NCBI RefSeq assembly: GCF_004328075.1
Contig: NZ_SJFN01000001.1
Coordinates: 1-64,000 of the forward strand
DNA from: Siculibacillus lacustris
Lineage (GTDB): Bacteria > Pseudomonadota > Alphaproteobacteria > Rhizobiales > Ancalomicrobiaceae
Direction: 5' to 3'
DNA length: 64,000 nucleotides
Numbering within the stretch: the first letter of the stretch is position 1; every line of letters starts with the position of its first letter. This document shows positions 31,264 through 41,576 of this stretch, piece after piece. A program made the translations under genes and the position numbers. The notes below the pieces were generated by a model. That model saw nothing but the letters and a program-made list of their open reading frames with translations, did not search any database and was not told the DNA's origin.

Positions 31264-32142
31264 TCAGGCGTTGTCGCGAACCCAGGCGGCGATCTCGGCA
31301 TGGGTGGCGAACCACACGTCGCCGGTCGCCTTGATGTGGGCGATCAGCTCCTCGAGGATGAAGAAGCGCGAGCGGTAGGTGATGACGTGCGGATGCATGG
31401 TCAGCAGGAACAGCCCGCCAGCGGCGGCCGCGCCGTCGAATTCGCGACGGAAGATCTCGGCCACCGTCGAGGGCGCGGTATAGGGGCGCAGCGCCTGGAA
31501 GCGGTTCATGTTGAAATAGACCGCGTCGTCGCGGATCCATTCGACCGGCAGTTCGACGATGCCGGTGGGCTCGCCGTTTTCGACGATCTCGTAGGGGTCG
31601 TCGTCGGCCATCAGCGAGCTGTCGTAGAGCAGGCCGAGCTCGCGCTCGATCTTCAGGGTCGCCGGCGAGAAGTCCCAGGACGGGGTGCGCATGCCGACCG
31701 GGCGCACCCCGGTGATCTTTTCCAGCGTGTCGGCGGCGCGGAAGTGCAACTCGCGTTCGTCGGCTTCCGGCAGGGCGGTGTTGAGCTCGTGGATCCAGCC
31801 GTGCAGGCCGATCTCGTGGCCCTCGGCGATCACCCGGCGCTGTTCGTCGGGGTGGAGCAGGGCCGAGACCGCCGGCACGAAGAAGGTCGCCGGGATGCTC
31901 TCCCGGCCCAAGAGATCGAGGATCTTCGGCACGCCGACCCTGGCGCCGTATTCGCCCCAGGACAGGCGCCCGAAGGACTTGCCGCCGTCGCGCAACTCGT
32001 TGGTCTCGTGGTCGCTGTCGAAGGACAGGGCGACGGCGCAGCGCTTGCCGCCCGGCCAGGCCTTCGGCTTCAGCGAGCGGCCGGCCCGCACCTTGGCGAC
32101 GCGGGCGCGCCATTCCTCTTCCGGCCATTGCCAGGGTTCCAT
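31264..32142 (-). CDS. Polysaccharide deacetylase family protein
   Basis: A 292-residue NodB-homology deacetylase. The metal Asp-Asp motif is in ALSFDSDHET, the zinc histidines in EIGLHGWIHE, and the later RTPSWDFSP and LTMHPHV blocks are present. It lacks a signal peptide, so it acts in the cytoplasm, like PuuE- or allantoinase-type amide hydrolases in this fold. GGAGG lies 8 bases before the ATG at 32142, which is preferred over 32157 (that would overlap the upstream gene). As the last gene of a peptide-transport operon it probably deacylates an imported amide. Confidence 0.88.
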   Translation of the reverse strand: MEPWQWPEEEWRARVAKVRAGRSLKPKAWPGGKRCAVALSFDSDHETNELRDGGKSFGRLSWGEYGARVGVPKILDLLGRESIPATFFVPAVSALLHPDEQRRVIAEGHEIGLHGWIHELNTALPEADERELHFRAADTLEKITGVRPVGMRTPSWDFSPATLKIERELGLLYDSSLMADDDPYEIVENGEPTGIVELPVEWIRDDAVYFNMNRFQALRPYTAPSTVAEIFRREFDGAAAAGGLFLLTMHPHVITYRSRFFILEELIAHIKATGDVWFATHAEIAAWVRDNA

Positions 32143-32146
32143 CGGA

Positions 32147-33192
32147 TCAACCTCCATGCGGGACGTGGGGGGGAGCGTCGGTCGCCAGATGGCAGGCGAC
32201 GTCGCGGCCGTCGGCGAGGCGGCGCAACAGCGGGCGTTCGACGCGGCAGCGCGCCTCGGCCAACGGACAGCGCGGATGGAAGTGGCAGCCCGGCGGCGGC
32301 GCCAGGGGCGAGGGCAATTCGCCGCTGATCGGCGAGACCCCGCCGGCGGCGTCGGGATCGAGGCGCAGGCGCGGCACGCTGTCGAGCAGGGCGCGGGTGT
32401 AGGGGTGGCGCGGATGGCCGTAGACCTCCGCCGCGGTGCCGACTTCGACGATGCGGCCGAGATACATGATCGCCACGCGGTCGCAGAGATGGCGGACCAC
32501 GCCGAGATCGTGGCTGATGAACAACAGCGTCAGGCCGAGGTCGCGCCGCAGTTTCAGGAACAGATTGACGATCTGCGCCTGGATCGAGACGTCGAGCGAG
32601 GCGACCGGCTCGTCGCAGACCAGCACGTCGGGACGCATGGCGAGCGCCCGGGCGATGGCCACACGTTGGCGCTGGCCGCCGGAGAACTGGTGGGGGAAAC
32701 GGCGGGCGAAGGCCGGATCGAGGCCGACCCGGAGCAGCCATTCGGCGACATGGGCCTGCGCGGCGCGGCGCTCGACGAAGCCATGGGCGATCGGCCCCTC
32801 GGAGATCGTCTCGCCGACGGTCATGCGCGGATCCAGCGAGGCGAAGGGATCCTGGAACACGGTCTGGACGCGGGTGGTGGTCTTGCGGCCGGCGGCGTCG
32901 GTGACCGGCCGGCCGTCGATGCGCACCCGGCCTTCGCTGGCGCGGTGGATGCCGGCGAGGATGCGGCCGAGGGTCGACTTGCCGCAGCCGGATTCGCCGA
33001 CCAGCCCCAGAGCTTCACCCTTGGCGATGGTCAGATCGACGCCGTCGACGGCGTGCAGCACCCGGCGATCGAGGCCGGCGCCGAGATGGGCGAGGAGTTC
33101 CTCGGCGAGCGAGATCTGCGGCGCGAAGATCTTGCCGACCTTGTCGAGCACCACGAAGGCCTCGGCGGCGACGCCGGCGGGCGGGGCGAGGG

Positions 33193-33196
<4 letters not shown>
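32147..33196 (-). CDS. Peptide ABC transporter ATP-binding protein (DppF-like)
   Basis: A 349-residue ATPase with Walker A GESGCGKS, signature FSGGQRQR, Walker B VLVCDEPVASLD and the oligopeptide-type C-terminal domain with the Cys-bearing segment PPGCHFHPRCPLAEARC near the end. The start at 33196 overlaps the DppD-like gene by four bases. It works with the neighbouring ATPase and two permeases as a separate, second peptide importer. Confidence 0.9.
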
Positions 33197-34166
<970 letters not shown>

Positions 34167-34170
<4 letters not shown>

Positions 34171-35045
34171 CGCTTCAGCCTCGGATTGAGTTGGTCGCGC
34201 AACTGGTCGCCGACCAGATTGATGGCGACGATCAGGATGATCAGCGCGACGCCGGGATAGATCGAGATCCAGTAGCGGCCCGAGAGCATGTACTGGAAGC
34301 CGTTGGCGATCAGCATGCCGAGGGAGGGCTCGGTCGGCGGCAGGCCGACGCCGAGGAAGGACAGGGTCGCCTCCAGCGACACCGCGGCGGCGACCTGGAC
34401 GGTGGCGACGACGATCAGCGGCGGCAGGCAGTTGGGCAGGATGTGGCGCAGCACCACCCGCGGCGCCGACAGCGGGATCGACAGCGCCGCCTCGACATAG
34501 TCCTTCTGGCGTTCGGCCGCCGCCGAGCCGTGGGCGGTGCGGGCGAAATAGGCGTATTGCGCGGCGACCAGGGCGGTGATCAGCGGCCCGCGGCCCTGAC
34601 CGAGCAGCGCGGCGAGGACGAAGGCGAGCAGGATCGCCGGAAACGACAGTTGCAGATCGACGATGCGCATGATCAGCGATTCGATGCGCCCCCCCGCATA
34701 GGCCGCGCCGGTGCCGAGCAGGGCGCCGATGACGAAGGCCAGCGCCCCGGCGGCGAGCCCCATCTCGAGCGAGATCCGGAGGCCGTAGAGGATCGCCGAC
34801 AGCAGGTCGCGGCCCTGGGCGTCGGTGCCGAGGAGGTGGTGGATGCCGGTCGAGCCGACGAAGCCGGGCGGACGGCGGGCGTCGCGCAGGGTCAGGCCCG
34901 AGAGGTCGTAAGGGTCCTGGGGGGCCACCAGCGGCGCGAACATCGCCAAGAGCAGGATCACCACCACCACCACCGCGGCGGCGACGGCGACGCGGTTTTC
35001 CAGGAATTCGGCGAGGAAGCGGCGCAGCGGGGTCGAGGTGTCCAT
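34167..35045 (-). CDS. Peptide ABC transporter permease (DppC-like)
   Basis: A 292-residue permease with an initial membrane helix near residues 20-42, the DppC motif HHLLGTDAQGRDLLSAILYGLRISLEM and the loop EAALSIPLSAPRVVLRHILPNCLPP. The start at 35045 shares one base with the stop of the DppB-like gene (TGATG). It is the partner of that permease. Confidence 0.9.
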
Positions 35046-36016
35046 CACGAGCGACCCTTGCTCAGGCGCGGATCGAGCGCCGCATAGGCGAGATCGACCG
35101 AGAGGTTGATGGCGATGAACACGAAGGAGACGATCACCAGATAGGCGACCATCACCGGGCGATCGAGGGCGGTGATCGACTCGATCACCAGCTTGCCGAG
35201 GCCCGGCCAGGAGAAGATCGTCTCGGTGACCACCGCGAAGGCCAGCGTCGAGGCGAGCTCGAGACCGAACACGGTGACGATGGGGATGGCGATCAGGCGC
35301 AGGACGTGGCGGCTCAGCACCGTCCATTCCGACAGGCCGGCGGCACGGGCGAACTTGACGACGTCGCTCGACATAGTCTCGCGGGTGCCGGAGCGGGCGA
35401 GCCGGACCATCATGGCGAATTTGAACAGCGACAGGTTGAGCGCCGGCAGCAGCATGTGGCGCAGGCCGTCGAGGGTCAGGAAACTCCATTCGACTCCGAA
35501 CAGGCTCACCGTCTCGCCGCGGCCGCCGGCGGGCAGCCAGCCGAGATCGACCGCGAAGACGAAGATCAGGACCAGGCCGATCCAGAAGGTCGGCACCGAG
35601 AAGCCGAGGATCGACAGGCCCATGACCACCCGGGAGAAGATCCGGTCGGGTCGATAGCCGGCGTACATGCCGAGCGGCACGCCGACCAGGGTGGCGCCGA
35701 AGATCGCGGTGAGGGTCAGTTCCAGGGTCGCCGGCAGGCGGGTCAGGATCAGCTGGGTCACCGGAATGCCGTAGACGAAGGAGGTGCCGAAGTCGCCGCT
35801 GAGCACCCGGCCGAGGAAGGCGAAATACTGCTCCCACAGCGGCAGATCGAGGCCGTAGCGGGCGATCGTCGCGGCGCGGATGTCCTGGGTGGCATCGGGC
35901 GAGATCAGCACGTCGATCGGGTTGCCGATGGCGTAGACCCCGACGAAGACGAGGGCCGACATCACCAGCATGACGACCACCGCCTGCATCAATCTCTGGA
36001 GTACGAACCCGGCCAT
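35045..36016 (-). CDS. Peptide ABC transporter permease (DppB-like)
   Basis: A 323-residue permease beginning MAGFVLQRLMQAVVVMLVMSALVFVGVYAIGNP, with about six membrane segments and the cytoplasmic loop VVKFARAAGLSEWTVLSRHVLRLIAIP. It follows the creatininase gene by 37 bases. Its cognate binding protein is probably the one encoded divergently at 37528, since none lies in this operon. Confidence 0.9.
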   Translation of the reverse strand: MAGFVLQRLMQAVVVMLVMSALVFVGVYAIGNPIDVLISPDATQDIRAATIARYGLDLPLWEQYFAFLGRVLSGDFGTSFVYGIPVTQLILTRLPATLELTLTAIFGATLVGVPLGMYAGYRPDRIFSRVVMGLSILGFSVPTFWIGLVLIFVFAVDLGWLPAGGRGETVSLFGVEWSFLTLDGLRHMLLPALNLSLFKFAMMVRLARSGTRETMSSDVVKFARAAGLSEWTVLSRHVLRLIAIPIVTVFGLELASTLAFAVVTETIFSWPGLGKLVIESITALDRPVMVAYLVIVSFVFIAINLSVDLAYAALDPRLSKGRS

Positions 36017-36053
36017 CCCGTCCTCTTCTCGCCGTCGCCGACGTCGTATCCGC

Positions 36054-36755
36054 TCAGGCCCAGGGACCTTCGATCGCCGCGCGAGTCTCTTCGACCGCCA
36101 CCGCCCAGATCGCCGCCATCTCGGCGTCGTCGCGCTGGTAGAGGCCGTGGTAGTTGCCGTCGCCGATCAGCCGGCGGCGTTCGCCGGGATCGGACATGGC
36201 CAGCGCCACGCGGTCGATCTCGGGCTTGCGTTCGGTCGGCTGGACGACGCCGGCGACCCGCGTCCAGGGGAAATTCTCCATCCACGAGGCGTGCGAGGCG
36301 GCCGGATCGATCGCCATCACCTTGGCCCAGGTGGCCGGCGCGCGCCACCAGTCGTGCAGCTTGACCCGGCTGCCGCGGCGGCGGTCGAGCCATTCGGCGG
36401 CGATGGTCGCCACCGGACTGTTGCCGCCGTGGCCGTTGACCAGGGTGATGCGGCGGAAACCGGAGCGGTGGAGGCCCTCGAGCAGGTCCTCGATCAGCGC
36501 GCAATAGGTCGAGAGCCGCAGCGACACGGTGCCGGGATAGTCGACGAAACCGGCGGCCAGCCCATAGGGCAGCACCGGGAACACCGGCACGCCGAGCGGT
36601 TCGGCCGCTTCGATCGCGACCTTCTCGGCGAGGACGGCGTCGGTGGCGAGGCTGAGATGGGCGTGCTGTTCGACGCTGCCGATCGGCAGGACACAGCGGT
36701 CGTCGAGCGCTGCGCGTTCGGAAACGCCGTTCCAATTCATCGCTGCGATCCGCAT
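36054..36755 (-). CDS. Creatininase family protein
   Basis: A 233-residue metal-dependent amidohydrolase of the creatininase fold. The metal ligands are in LPIGSVEQHAHLSLATDAVLAE, and the conserved VNGHGGNSPV and later EMAAIWAV follow. Members include creatininase and the riboflavin/F420 pathway amidase, so the name does not prove creatinine as substrate. GGGGAGG precedes the ATG at 36755. It is the first gene of the second peptide operon, implying that the imported compound carries a cyclic or unusual amide. Confidence 0.88.
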   Translation of the reverse strand: MRIAAMNWNGVSERAALDDRCVLPIGSVEQHAHLSLATDAVLAEKVAIEAAEPLGVPVFPVLPYGLAAGFVDYPGTVSLRLSTYCALIEDLLEGLHRSGFRRITLVNGHGGNSPVATIAAEWLDRRRGSRVKLHDWWRAPATWAKVMAIDPAASHASWMENFPWTRVAGVVQPTERKPEIDRVALAMSDPGERRRLIGDGNYHGLYQRDDAEMAAIWAVAVEETRAAIEGPWA

Positions 36756-36843
36756 GAAACCTCCCCTGTCGCGCCCGTCCACGAAGACACCGTTTCGCTT
36801 GCCGCAGAAATGAGCAAATGCAAACGAATGCGTCACCGCGTTA

Positions 36844-36917
36844 GTTCTGATCGGAACCAGATCAAGATGATTGACGGCTCAATCCATTGGTGTCAAGTTT
36901 CATACGGAACTAATTCC
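36844..36917. promoter_or_regulatory. Divergent promoter region with paired palindromes
   Basis: The 182-base gap between the creatininase operon and the MarR gene holds GTTCTGATCGGAAC (36844-36857, one mismatched pair) and GGAACTAATTCC (36906-36917). TTAGTTC (36841) and GAACTAA (36907) are inverted copies of each other. On the minus strand TTGACA (36896-36891) with AATCAT 18 bases on is a fair promoter; the first palindrome would cover its start site. This fits operators for the adjacent MarR protein. Confidence 0.5.
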
Positions 36918-36937
36918 CCGAAGATGACGAGAGCCGG

Positions 36938-37495
36938 ATGGACGCCTTGGAGAGCCGTATCGGGATGCTCTGGCCGGATGCGGCGGCCTTCGCCGCGGGT
37001 CATGGGCTCGATCCGCTGGTGGCCACCAAGCTGTGGGAGAACCCGTGCTGGTTCTCGTTCCGGCTGAACTACCTCGCCCTGCACTTCAACGGACCGGTCT
37101 ACGGCTACATCCAGGAGCGTCACGGCCTGATGCGGCCGGAATACGTGGTGCTCTATTCGCTGTCGCTGAAGGACGGCTCGACCGCCAAGGCGATCAGCGA
37201 ATCCTCGGGCTTCCCCAAGACCACCATCAGCCGGGCGGTACAGTCGCTGATCGAGCGCCGGCTGATCGAGCGTACACCCGATTCCGGCGACCGTCGCAGC
37301 TTTCGCCTCGAACTGACCGCCGAGGGCCGCCGGATCACCGACGAGACCCTGACGCCGATGTTGGAACGCGAGCGCCTGATGCTCGCCCCGCTCAGCCCGG
37401 CCGAACGTTTCATGCTCGCCGAACTGCTCGCCAAACTGGTCGTCGCCGCCCCGACTTGGCCCGACGCCGTACTTCCCGGACCCGCGACCGTCTGA
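36938..37495 (+). CDS. MarR family transcriptional regulator
   Basis: A 185-residue winged-helix regulator. The recognition region reads GSTAKAISESSGFPKTTISRAVQSLIERRLIERTPDSGDRRSFRLELTAEGRRI, with the DxRS wing of MarR proteins. The first 50 residues are an extended helical dimerisation arm, making it somewhat longer than usual. It is divergent from the creatininase/peptide-transport operon and upstream of a peptide-binding protein, so it probably controls both through the palindromes in the gap. Confidence 0.88.
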   Translation: MDALESRIGMLWPDAAAFAAGHGLDPLVATKLWENPCWFSFRLNYLALHFNGPVYGYIQERHGLMRPEYVVLYSLSLKDGSTAKAISESSGFPKTTISRAVQSLIERRLIERTPDSGDRRSFRLELTAEGRRITDETLTPMLERERLMLAPLSPAERFMLAELLAKLVVAAPTWPDAVLPGPATV

Positions 37496-37527
37496 CGACG
37501 GACGGACCGTTCATCGGAGGACTCGAC

Positions 37528-39126
37528 ATGATGCGCATCCGCAGTCTCACGTTGGCGACCTCACTGGTCGCCCTCGGCCTCGCCGCCGCGCTCGTCCCGG
37601 CGAGTGCCCAGACCCTGAACATCGGCGTCCGCGCCGGGCCGCTGTCGATCGACCCGCACTTCACCGCGGTCGGCACCCAGGCCGAGGCGGTCAAGCACAT
37701 CTTCGACAGTCTGGTGGTGTCGGGCAACGATCTCGAGCTGAAGCCGGGCCTGGCGACCAGCTGGACGGTGCTCGACGAGACCCATTGGGAGTTCAAGCTG
37801 CGGCCGGGCGTCAAGTTCCACGACGGCTCCGACTTCACCGCGGAAGACGTCAAGTTCTCGATCGAGCGCATCCCGGCGGTGACCGGACCCAATCCGACGA
37901 CGATCTATGTGCGCCGTGTCAAGGGCATCACCATCGTCGATCCGCTGACCATCCGGATCGAGACCGACGGTCCGGCGCCGACCCTGCCCAACGACTTCGT
38001 CCGGCTGTTCGTGGTGTCGCACACCGCGGCCAAGGACTTCTCGACCAAGGACACCGCGACCGCCGGATTCAATTCCGGCAAGGCGGCGATCGGCACCGGC
38101 CCCTACAAGTTCGTCTCGTGGACGCCCAACGAGCAGTTGGTGCTGGAGCGGTTCGACGGCTACTGGGGCGGCAAGGAGCCCTGGGAGAAGGTGGTCCGCA
38201 AGGAACTGCCCAACGACGCCGCCCGGGTGGCGCAGCTCAAGGCCGGTCAGGTCGACATCATCGCCCGCACCCCGGCCGCCGACGTGCCGTCGCTGGAGAA
38301 GGATCCGAAGATCGCCACGGTGCGCAAGGAGAGCGCCTACATCTTCTACGTCGAGTTCGACATGCGCGAGAAGACGCCGCAGGTCACCGCCAAGGACGGC
38401 TCGCCGCTGCCCAAGAACCCCTTCCTCGATCCCAAGGTGCGCGAGGCCTTCGATCTGGCGATCGATCGCGAGGCACTGACCGAGATCGCCATGGAAGGGC
38501 TCGGCAGCGCCACCGGCCAGCTGGTCACCTCCAACATCTTCGGCTACGACAAATCGATCGGCGTGCCGAAGCCCGACATCAAGAAGGCCAAGGCGCTGCT
38601 CACCGAGGCGGGCTATCCGGCCGGCTTCAAGGTGGTGTTCTCCTTCACCAACGACCGCCTGCCCGGCGACCGCGCCGTCGGCACCACCATCGCCCAGATG
38701 CTGGCGTCGATCGGCGTCGACGCCGCGGCCAACGCCCAGCCCGGCGCCGTCTACTTCCCGGCCAAGACCCGCGGCGACTATTCGCTGACCATGGCCGGCT
38801 GGGGCACGCTGACCGGCGAAGCGAACTACACCCTCGGCGGCCTGCTGCACACCTATGACGCCAAGACCAAGTTCGGCACCTTCAACGTGCGCGGCTATTC
38901 CAACGCCCGCATGGACGAGATCGTCGAAAAGGCCGCGGTGGAGATCGATCCGGCCAAGCGCGAGGCGCTCCTGAAGGAGGGCAACCGGCTGGTCGCCTCC
39001 GATCGGCCGTCGCTGCCGATCGCCTCGGTGGTGACCGTGTGGTCGATGCAGAAGGACAAGGTGACGATCGTCCCGCGTTCCGACGAGGACACGCTGGCGA
39101 TGAACATCAAGCCCGCCAAGAAGTGA
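37528..39126 (+). CDS. Peptide ABC transporter substrate-binding protein (family 5)
   Basis: A 532-residue family-5 periplasmic binding protein with a Sec signal (MMRIRSLTLATSLVALGLAA, cleavage after ASA near residue 28). Typical blocks are LDETHWEFKLRPGVKFHDGSDF, GKAAIGTGPYKF and KKAKALLTEAGYPAG. CGGAGGA lies 6-7 bases before the ATG at 37528. It has no transporter genes of its own and is followed by a terminator; it probably serves the DppBCDF-like system encoded divergently. Confidence 0.9.
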   Translation: MMRIRSLTLATSLVALGLAAALVPASAQTLNIGVRAGPLSIDPHFTAVGTQAEAVKHIFDSLVVSGNDLELKPGLATSWTVLDETHWEFKLRPGVKFHDGSDFTAEDVKFSIERIPAVTGPNPTTIYVRRVKGITIVDPLTIRIETDGPAPTLPNDFVRLFVVSHTAAKDFSTKDTATAGFNSGKAAIGTGPYKFVSWTPNEQLVLERFDGYWGGKEPWEKVVRKELPNDAARVAQLKAGQVDIIARTPAADVPSLEKDPKIATVRKESAYIFYVEFDMREKTPQVTAKDGSPLPKNPFLDPKVREAFDLAIDREALTEIAMEGLGSATGQLVTSNIFGYDKSIGVPKPDIKKAKALLTEAGYPAGFKVVFSFTNDRLPGDRAVGTTIAQMLASIGVDAAANAQPGAVYFPAKTRGDYSLTMAGWGTLTGEANYTLGGLLHTYDAKTKFGTFNVRGYSNARMDEIVEKAAVEIDPAKREALLKEGNRLVASDRPSLPIASVVTVWSMQKDKVTIVPRSDEDTLAMNIKPAKK

Positions 39127-39135
39127 GACCGACTC

Positions 39136-39167
39136 CTCCGTCGCCGCGGATCCCTGCAGCGACGGAG
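39136..39167 (+). terminator. Terminator after binding-protein gene
   Basis: A perfect 9-bp stem (CTCCGTCGC with GCGACGGAG) and a 14-base loop, followed by CGTCTTTCC, begins 9 bases after the stop. It separates this gene from the amino-acid transporter operon. Confidence 0.65.
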
Positions 39168-39262
39168 CGTCTTTCCGGAGGCGCCGCGGGCGCCGACCAC
39201 CGCCCCGAGGCGCGGCCGATCGCCCCGCCGCAGCCTCTGCCATACAAGTTCGAAGACTTCGG

Positions 39263-39291
39263 TTGACGCCATCGGCGGCTTCGGCTTTGAT
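39263..39291 (+). promoter_or_regulatory. Candidate promoter of amino-acid ABC operon
   Basis: TTGACG (39263-39268), a 17-base spacer and TTTGAT (39286-39291) form a sigma-70-type promoter about 75 bases before the first permease start. The -35 is strong and the -10 moderate. Confidence 0.5.
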
Positions 39292-39365
39292 CCCTCCCAA
39301 TCGCTCGCGTGACCCGCACGAGCACGCCCGGATCTGCGCAAGGATCAGGGTGGGGGAGGACGGCC

Positions 39366-40034
39366 TTGTACGATTTCAACTTCGCGCCGGTGTTCGCGTC
39401 GAGCGACCAGCTCCTGCGCGGAGCGGCGGTCACGCTGGAATTGTCCTGCGAAGCGATGGCGATCGGTCTGGTGATCTCGATCGGGCTCGCCGCCGCCAAG
39501 ACCTCCAAGATCGCGCCGCTGCGCTGGGTGGTCCAGGCCTATATCGAGCTGATCCGCAACACGCCGTTCCTGGTGCAGATCTTCTTCATCTTCTTCGGTC
39601 TGCCGAGCATCGGGCTCCGGATGTCGCCGGATGCGGCGGCGCTGCTCGCCCTGGTGGTCAATTTCTGCGCCTATGCGACCGAGATCATCCGGGCCGGCAT
39701 CGAGTCGATCGCCGTCGGGCAGATCGAGGCGGGCCGGGCGCTCGGGCTGAAGCCGCTGCAGGTGTTCCGCTACATCATCCTGAAACCGGCTCTGCGGACC
39801 GTCTATCCGGCGCTGACCAGCCAGTTCATCTATCTGATGCTGACCTCCAGCGTCGTCTCGGTGATCTCGGCCGGCGACCTCACCGCCGCCGGCGCCGACG
39901 TCCAGTCGCGGACCTTCGCCAGCATGGAGGTCTACCTGGTGATCACCGTGGTCTATTTCCTGATGTCGGCCGGGTTCTCGGCGCTGTTCGGAGCGATCGA
40001 GCGCGCCGCCTTCCGCTATCCGTTGTCCCGCTAG
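39366..40034 (+). CDS. Polar amino-acid ABC transporter permease
   Basis: A 222-residue HisM/GlnP-type permease with about five membrane segments. It shows GAAVTLELSCEAMAIGLVISIGLAAAK, ELIRNTPFLVQIFFIFFGLP and the EAA loop EAGRALGLKPLQVFRYIILKPALR. A TTG at 39366 preceded by GGGGGAGGA is chosen as start; an ATG at 39309 would add a non-conserved leader. It forms a pair with the next permease. Confidence 0.88.
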   Translation: MYDFNFAPVFASSDQLLRGAAVTLELSCEAMAIGLVISIGLAAAKTSKIAPLRWVVQAYIELIRNTPFLVQIFFIFFGLPSIGLRMSPDAAALLALVVNFCAYATEIIRAGIESIAVGQIEAGRALGLKPLQVFRYIILKPALRTVYPALTSQFIYLMLTSSVVSVISAGDLTAAGADVQSRTFASMEVYLVITVVYFLMSAGFSALFGAIERAAFRYPLSR

Positions 40035-40044
40035 GAGGCCAGGC

Positions 40045-40701
40045 ATGATCCGCACCTTCGGCTGGAACGAGTTCCTGTTCATCCTGATGGCGATCCGCTG
40101 GACGATCGCCCTGTCGGCGATCGCCTTCATCGGCGGCGGCATCGGCGGGCTGGCGATCGCTCTGGCGCGGACCTCCGGCGACAAGGTCGTCCGTCAGGCC
40201 ACCGCCGGCTTCATCCGCGTCTTCCAGGGCACGCCGCTGCTGTTGCAGCTGTTCCTGGTCTATTTCGGCATGGCGGTGGTCGGCGCGGCGATCAACCCGT
40301 GGATCGCCGCCGCCCTCGCCCTGACCCTGCACGCCTCGGCCTTCCTCGGCGAGATCTGGCGCGGCTGCATCGAGGCGGTGCCGCTGGGGCAGAACGAGGC
40401 GGCGACGGCGCTCGGCCTCAAATGGGCCTCGCGCCAGCGCTGGATCATTCTGCCGCAGGCCGCCCGCATCGCGGTGGCGCCGACCGTCGGCTTCCTGGTG
40501 CAGTTGATCAAGGGCACTTCGCTCGCCGCGATCATCGGCTTCACCGAGCTGACGCGGGCCGGGCAGATCATCAACAACGCGACCTTCGAGCCCTTCACGG
40601 TGTTCTCGATCGTCGCGGGCCTCTACTTCGTCCTGTGCTGGCCGCTGTCGCTGCTCGCCCGTCAGGCCGAAATCCGTTTCGCACGGGCCTCCGCACGCTG
40701 A
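40045..40701 (+). CDS. Polar amino-acid ABC transporter permease
   Basis: A 218-residue HisQ/GlnP-type permease with ALSAIAFIGGGIGGLAIALARTSG, FIRVFQGTPLLLQLFLVYFG and the EAA loop NEAATALGLKWASRQRWIILPQAAR. It begins 10 bases after its partner, with an AGGAGG site. It is the second half of the channel for the binding protein that follows. Confidence 0.9.
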   Translation: MIRTFGWNEFLFILMAIRWTIALSAIAFIGGGIGGLAIALARTSGDKVVRQATAGFIRVFQGTPLLLQLFLVYFGMAVVGAAINPWIAAALALTLHASAFLGEIWRGCIEAVPLGQNEAATALGLKWASRQRWIILPQAARIAVAPTVGFLVQLIKGTSLAAIIGFTELTRAGQIINNATFEPFTVFSIVAGLYFVLCWPLSLLARQAEIRFARASAR

Positions 40702-40751
40702 GAAAGGCCCCGGCAGCGCCGGTCGTCGACCGTCAACAGAGAGGAAATCCC

Positions 40752-41552
40752 ATGAATCTCACTCGTCGCAACGCAACGCTCCTGATCGGCTTCGGGCTCC
40801 TCGGCGGCGCCGCCGTGGGCCCGGCTTCAGCCCAGACCGTGTCCGAGATCAAGGGGCGCGGCGTCATCAACATCGGCATGCTGGTCGACTTCCCGCCCTT
40901 CGGCATCATGAACACCGACAACCAGCCCGACGGCTACGACGCCGACGTCGCCAAGCTGCTCGCCGCCGACCTCGGGGTGAAGGTCAACATCGTGCCGGTG
41001 ACCGGCCCGAACCGCATCCCCTACCTGCTGTCGAGCCAGATCGACGTGCTGGTCGCCTCCCTCGGGATCACCCCGGAACGGGCCGAGAAGGTCGACTTCT
41101 CGTCGCCCTACGCCGGCATCCGGCTGTCGATCATCGGCGACAAGACCAAGGATCTCGCCAGCCCCGAGAAGCTGGTCGGCAAGCGCGTCGGCGTCGCCCG
41201 CGCCTCGACCCAGGACACCGCAGTGACCAAGGTGGCGTTGCCCGGCACGCTGATCCAGCGCTTCGACGACGACGCTTCGGCGACCCAGGCCCTGCTCTCC
41301 GGTCAGGTCGACGCGATCGGCTGTTCCAACACCGTCGTCGCCCAGATCCTCAAGGTGGCGCCCGGCCGCTTCGTCGAGACCTTCCCGCTCAGCCAGCAGG
41401 TCCAGGGCATCGCGGTGCGGCCGAAGCAGACCGAGTTCCTCGCGGCGATCAACGCCTTCGTGGCCAAGATCAAGGCCGACGGCCGGCTCGAGGCGATCAG
41501 CCAGAAGTGGCTGAAGGCGCCGCTCGCCGACTTCGTGGCCGCGGCCAAGTGA
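40752..41552 (+). CDS. Amino-acid ABC transporter substrate-binding protein (family 3)
   Basis: A 266-residue periplasmic protein with a Sec signal (cleavage after ASA near residue 28). Family-3 blocks include GRGVINIGMLVDFPPFGIMNTDNQPDGYDADVAKLLA, LGITPERAEKVDFSSPYAG and the C-terminal DGRLEAISQKWL. The ligand is a polar amino acid or small analogue; exact specificity cannot be read from the sequence. GAGGAAA precedes the ATG. The ATPase gene follows after 24 bases without a hairpin. Confidence 0.9.
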   Translation: MNLTRRNATLLIGFGLLGGAAVGPASAQTVSEIKGRGVINIGMLVDFPPFGIMNTDNQPDGYDADVAKLLAADLGVKVNIVPVTGPNRIPYLLSSQIDVLVASLGITPERAEKVDFSSPYAGIRLSIIGDKTKDLASPEKLVGKRVGVARASTQDTAVTKVALPGTLIQRFDDDASATQALLSGQVDAIGCSNTVVAQILKVAPGRFVETFPLSQQVQGIAVRPKQTEFLAAINAFVAKIKADGRLEAISQKWLKAPLADFVAAAK

Positions 41553-41576
41553 TGTGACGACAGGGAGTCTTCCGCG

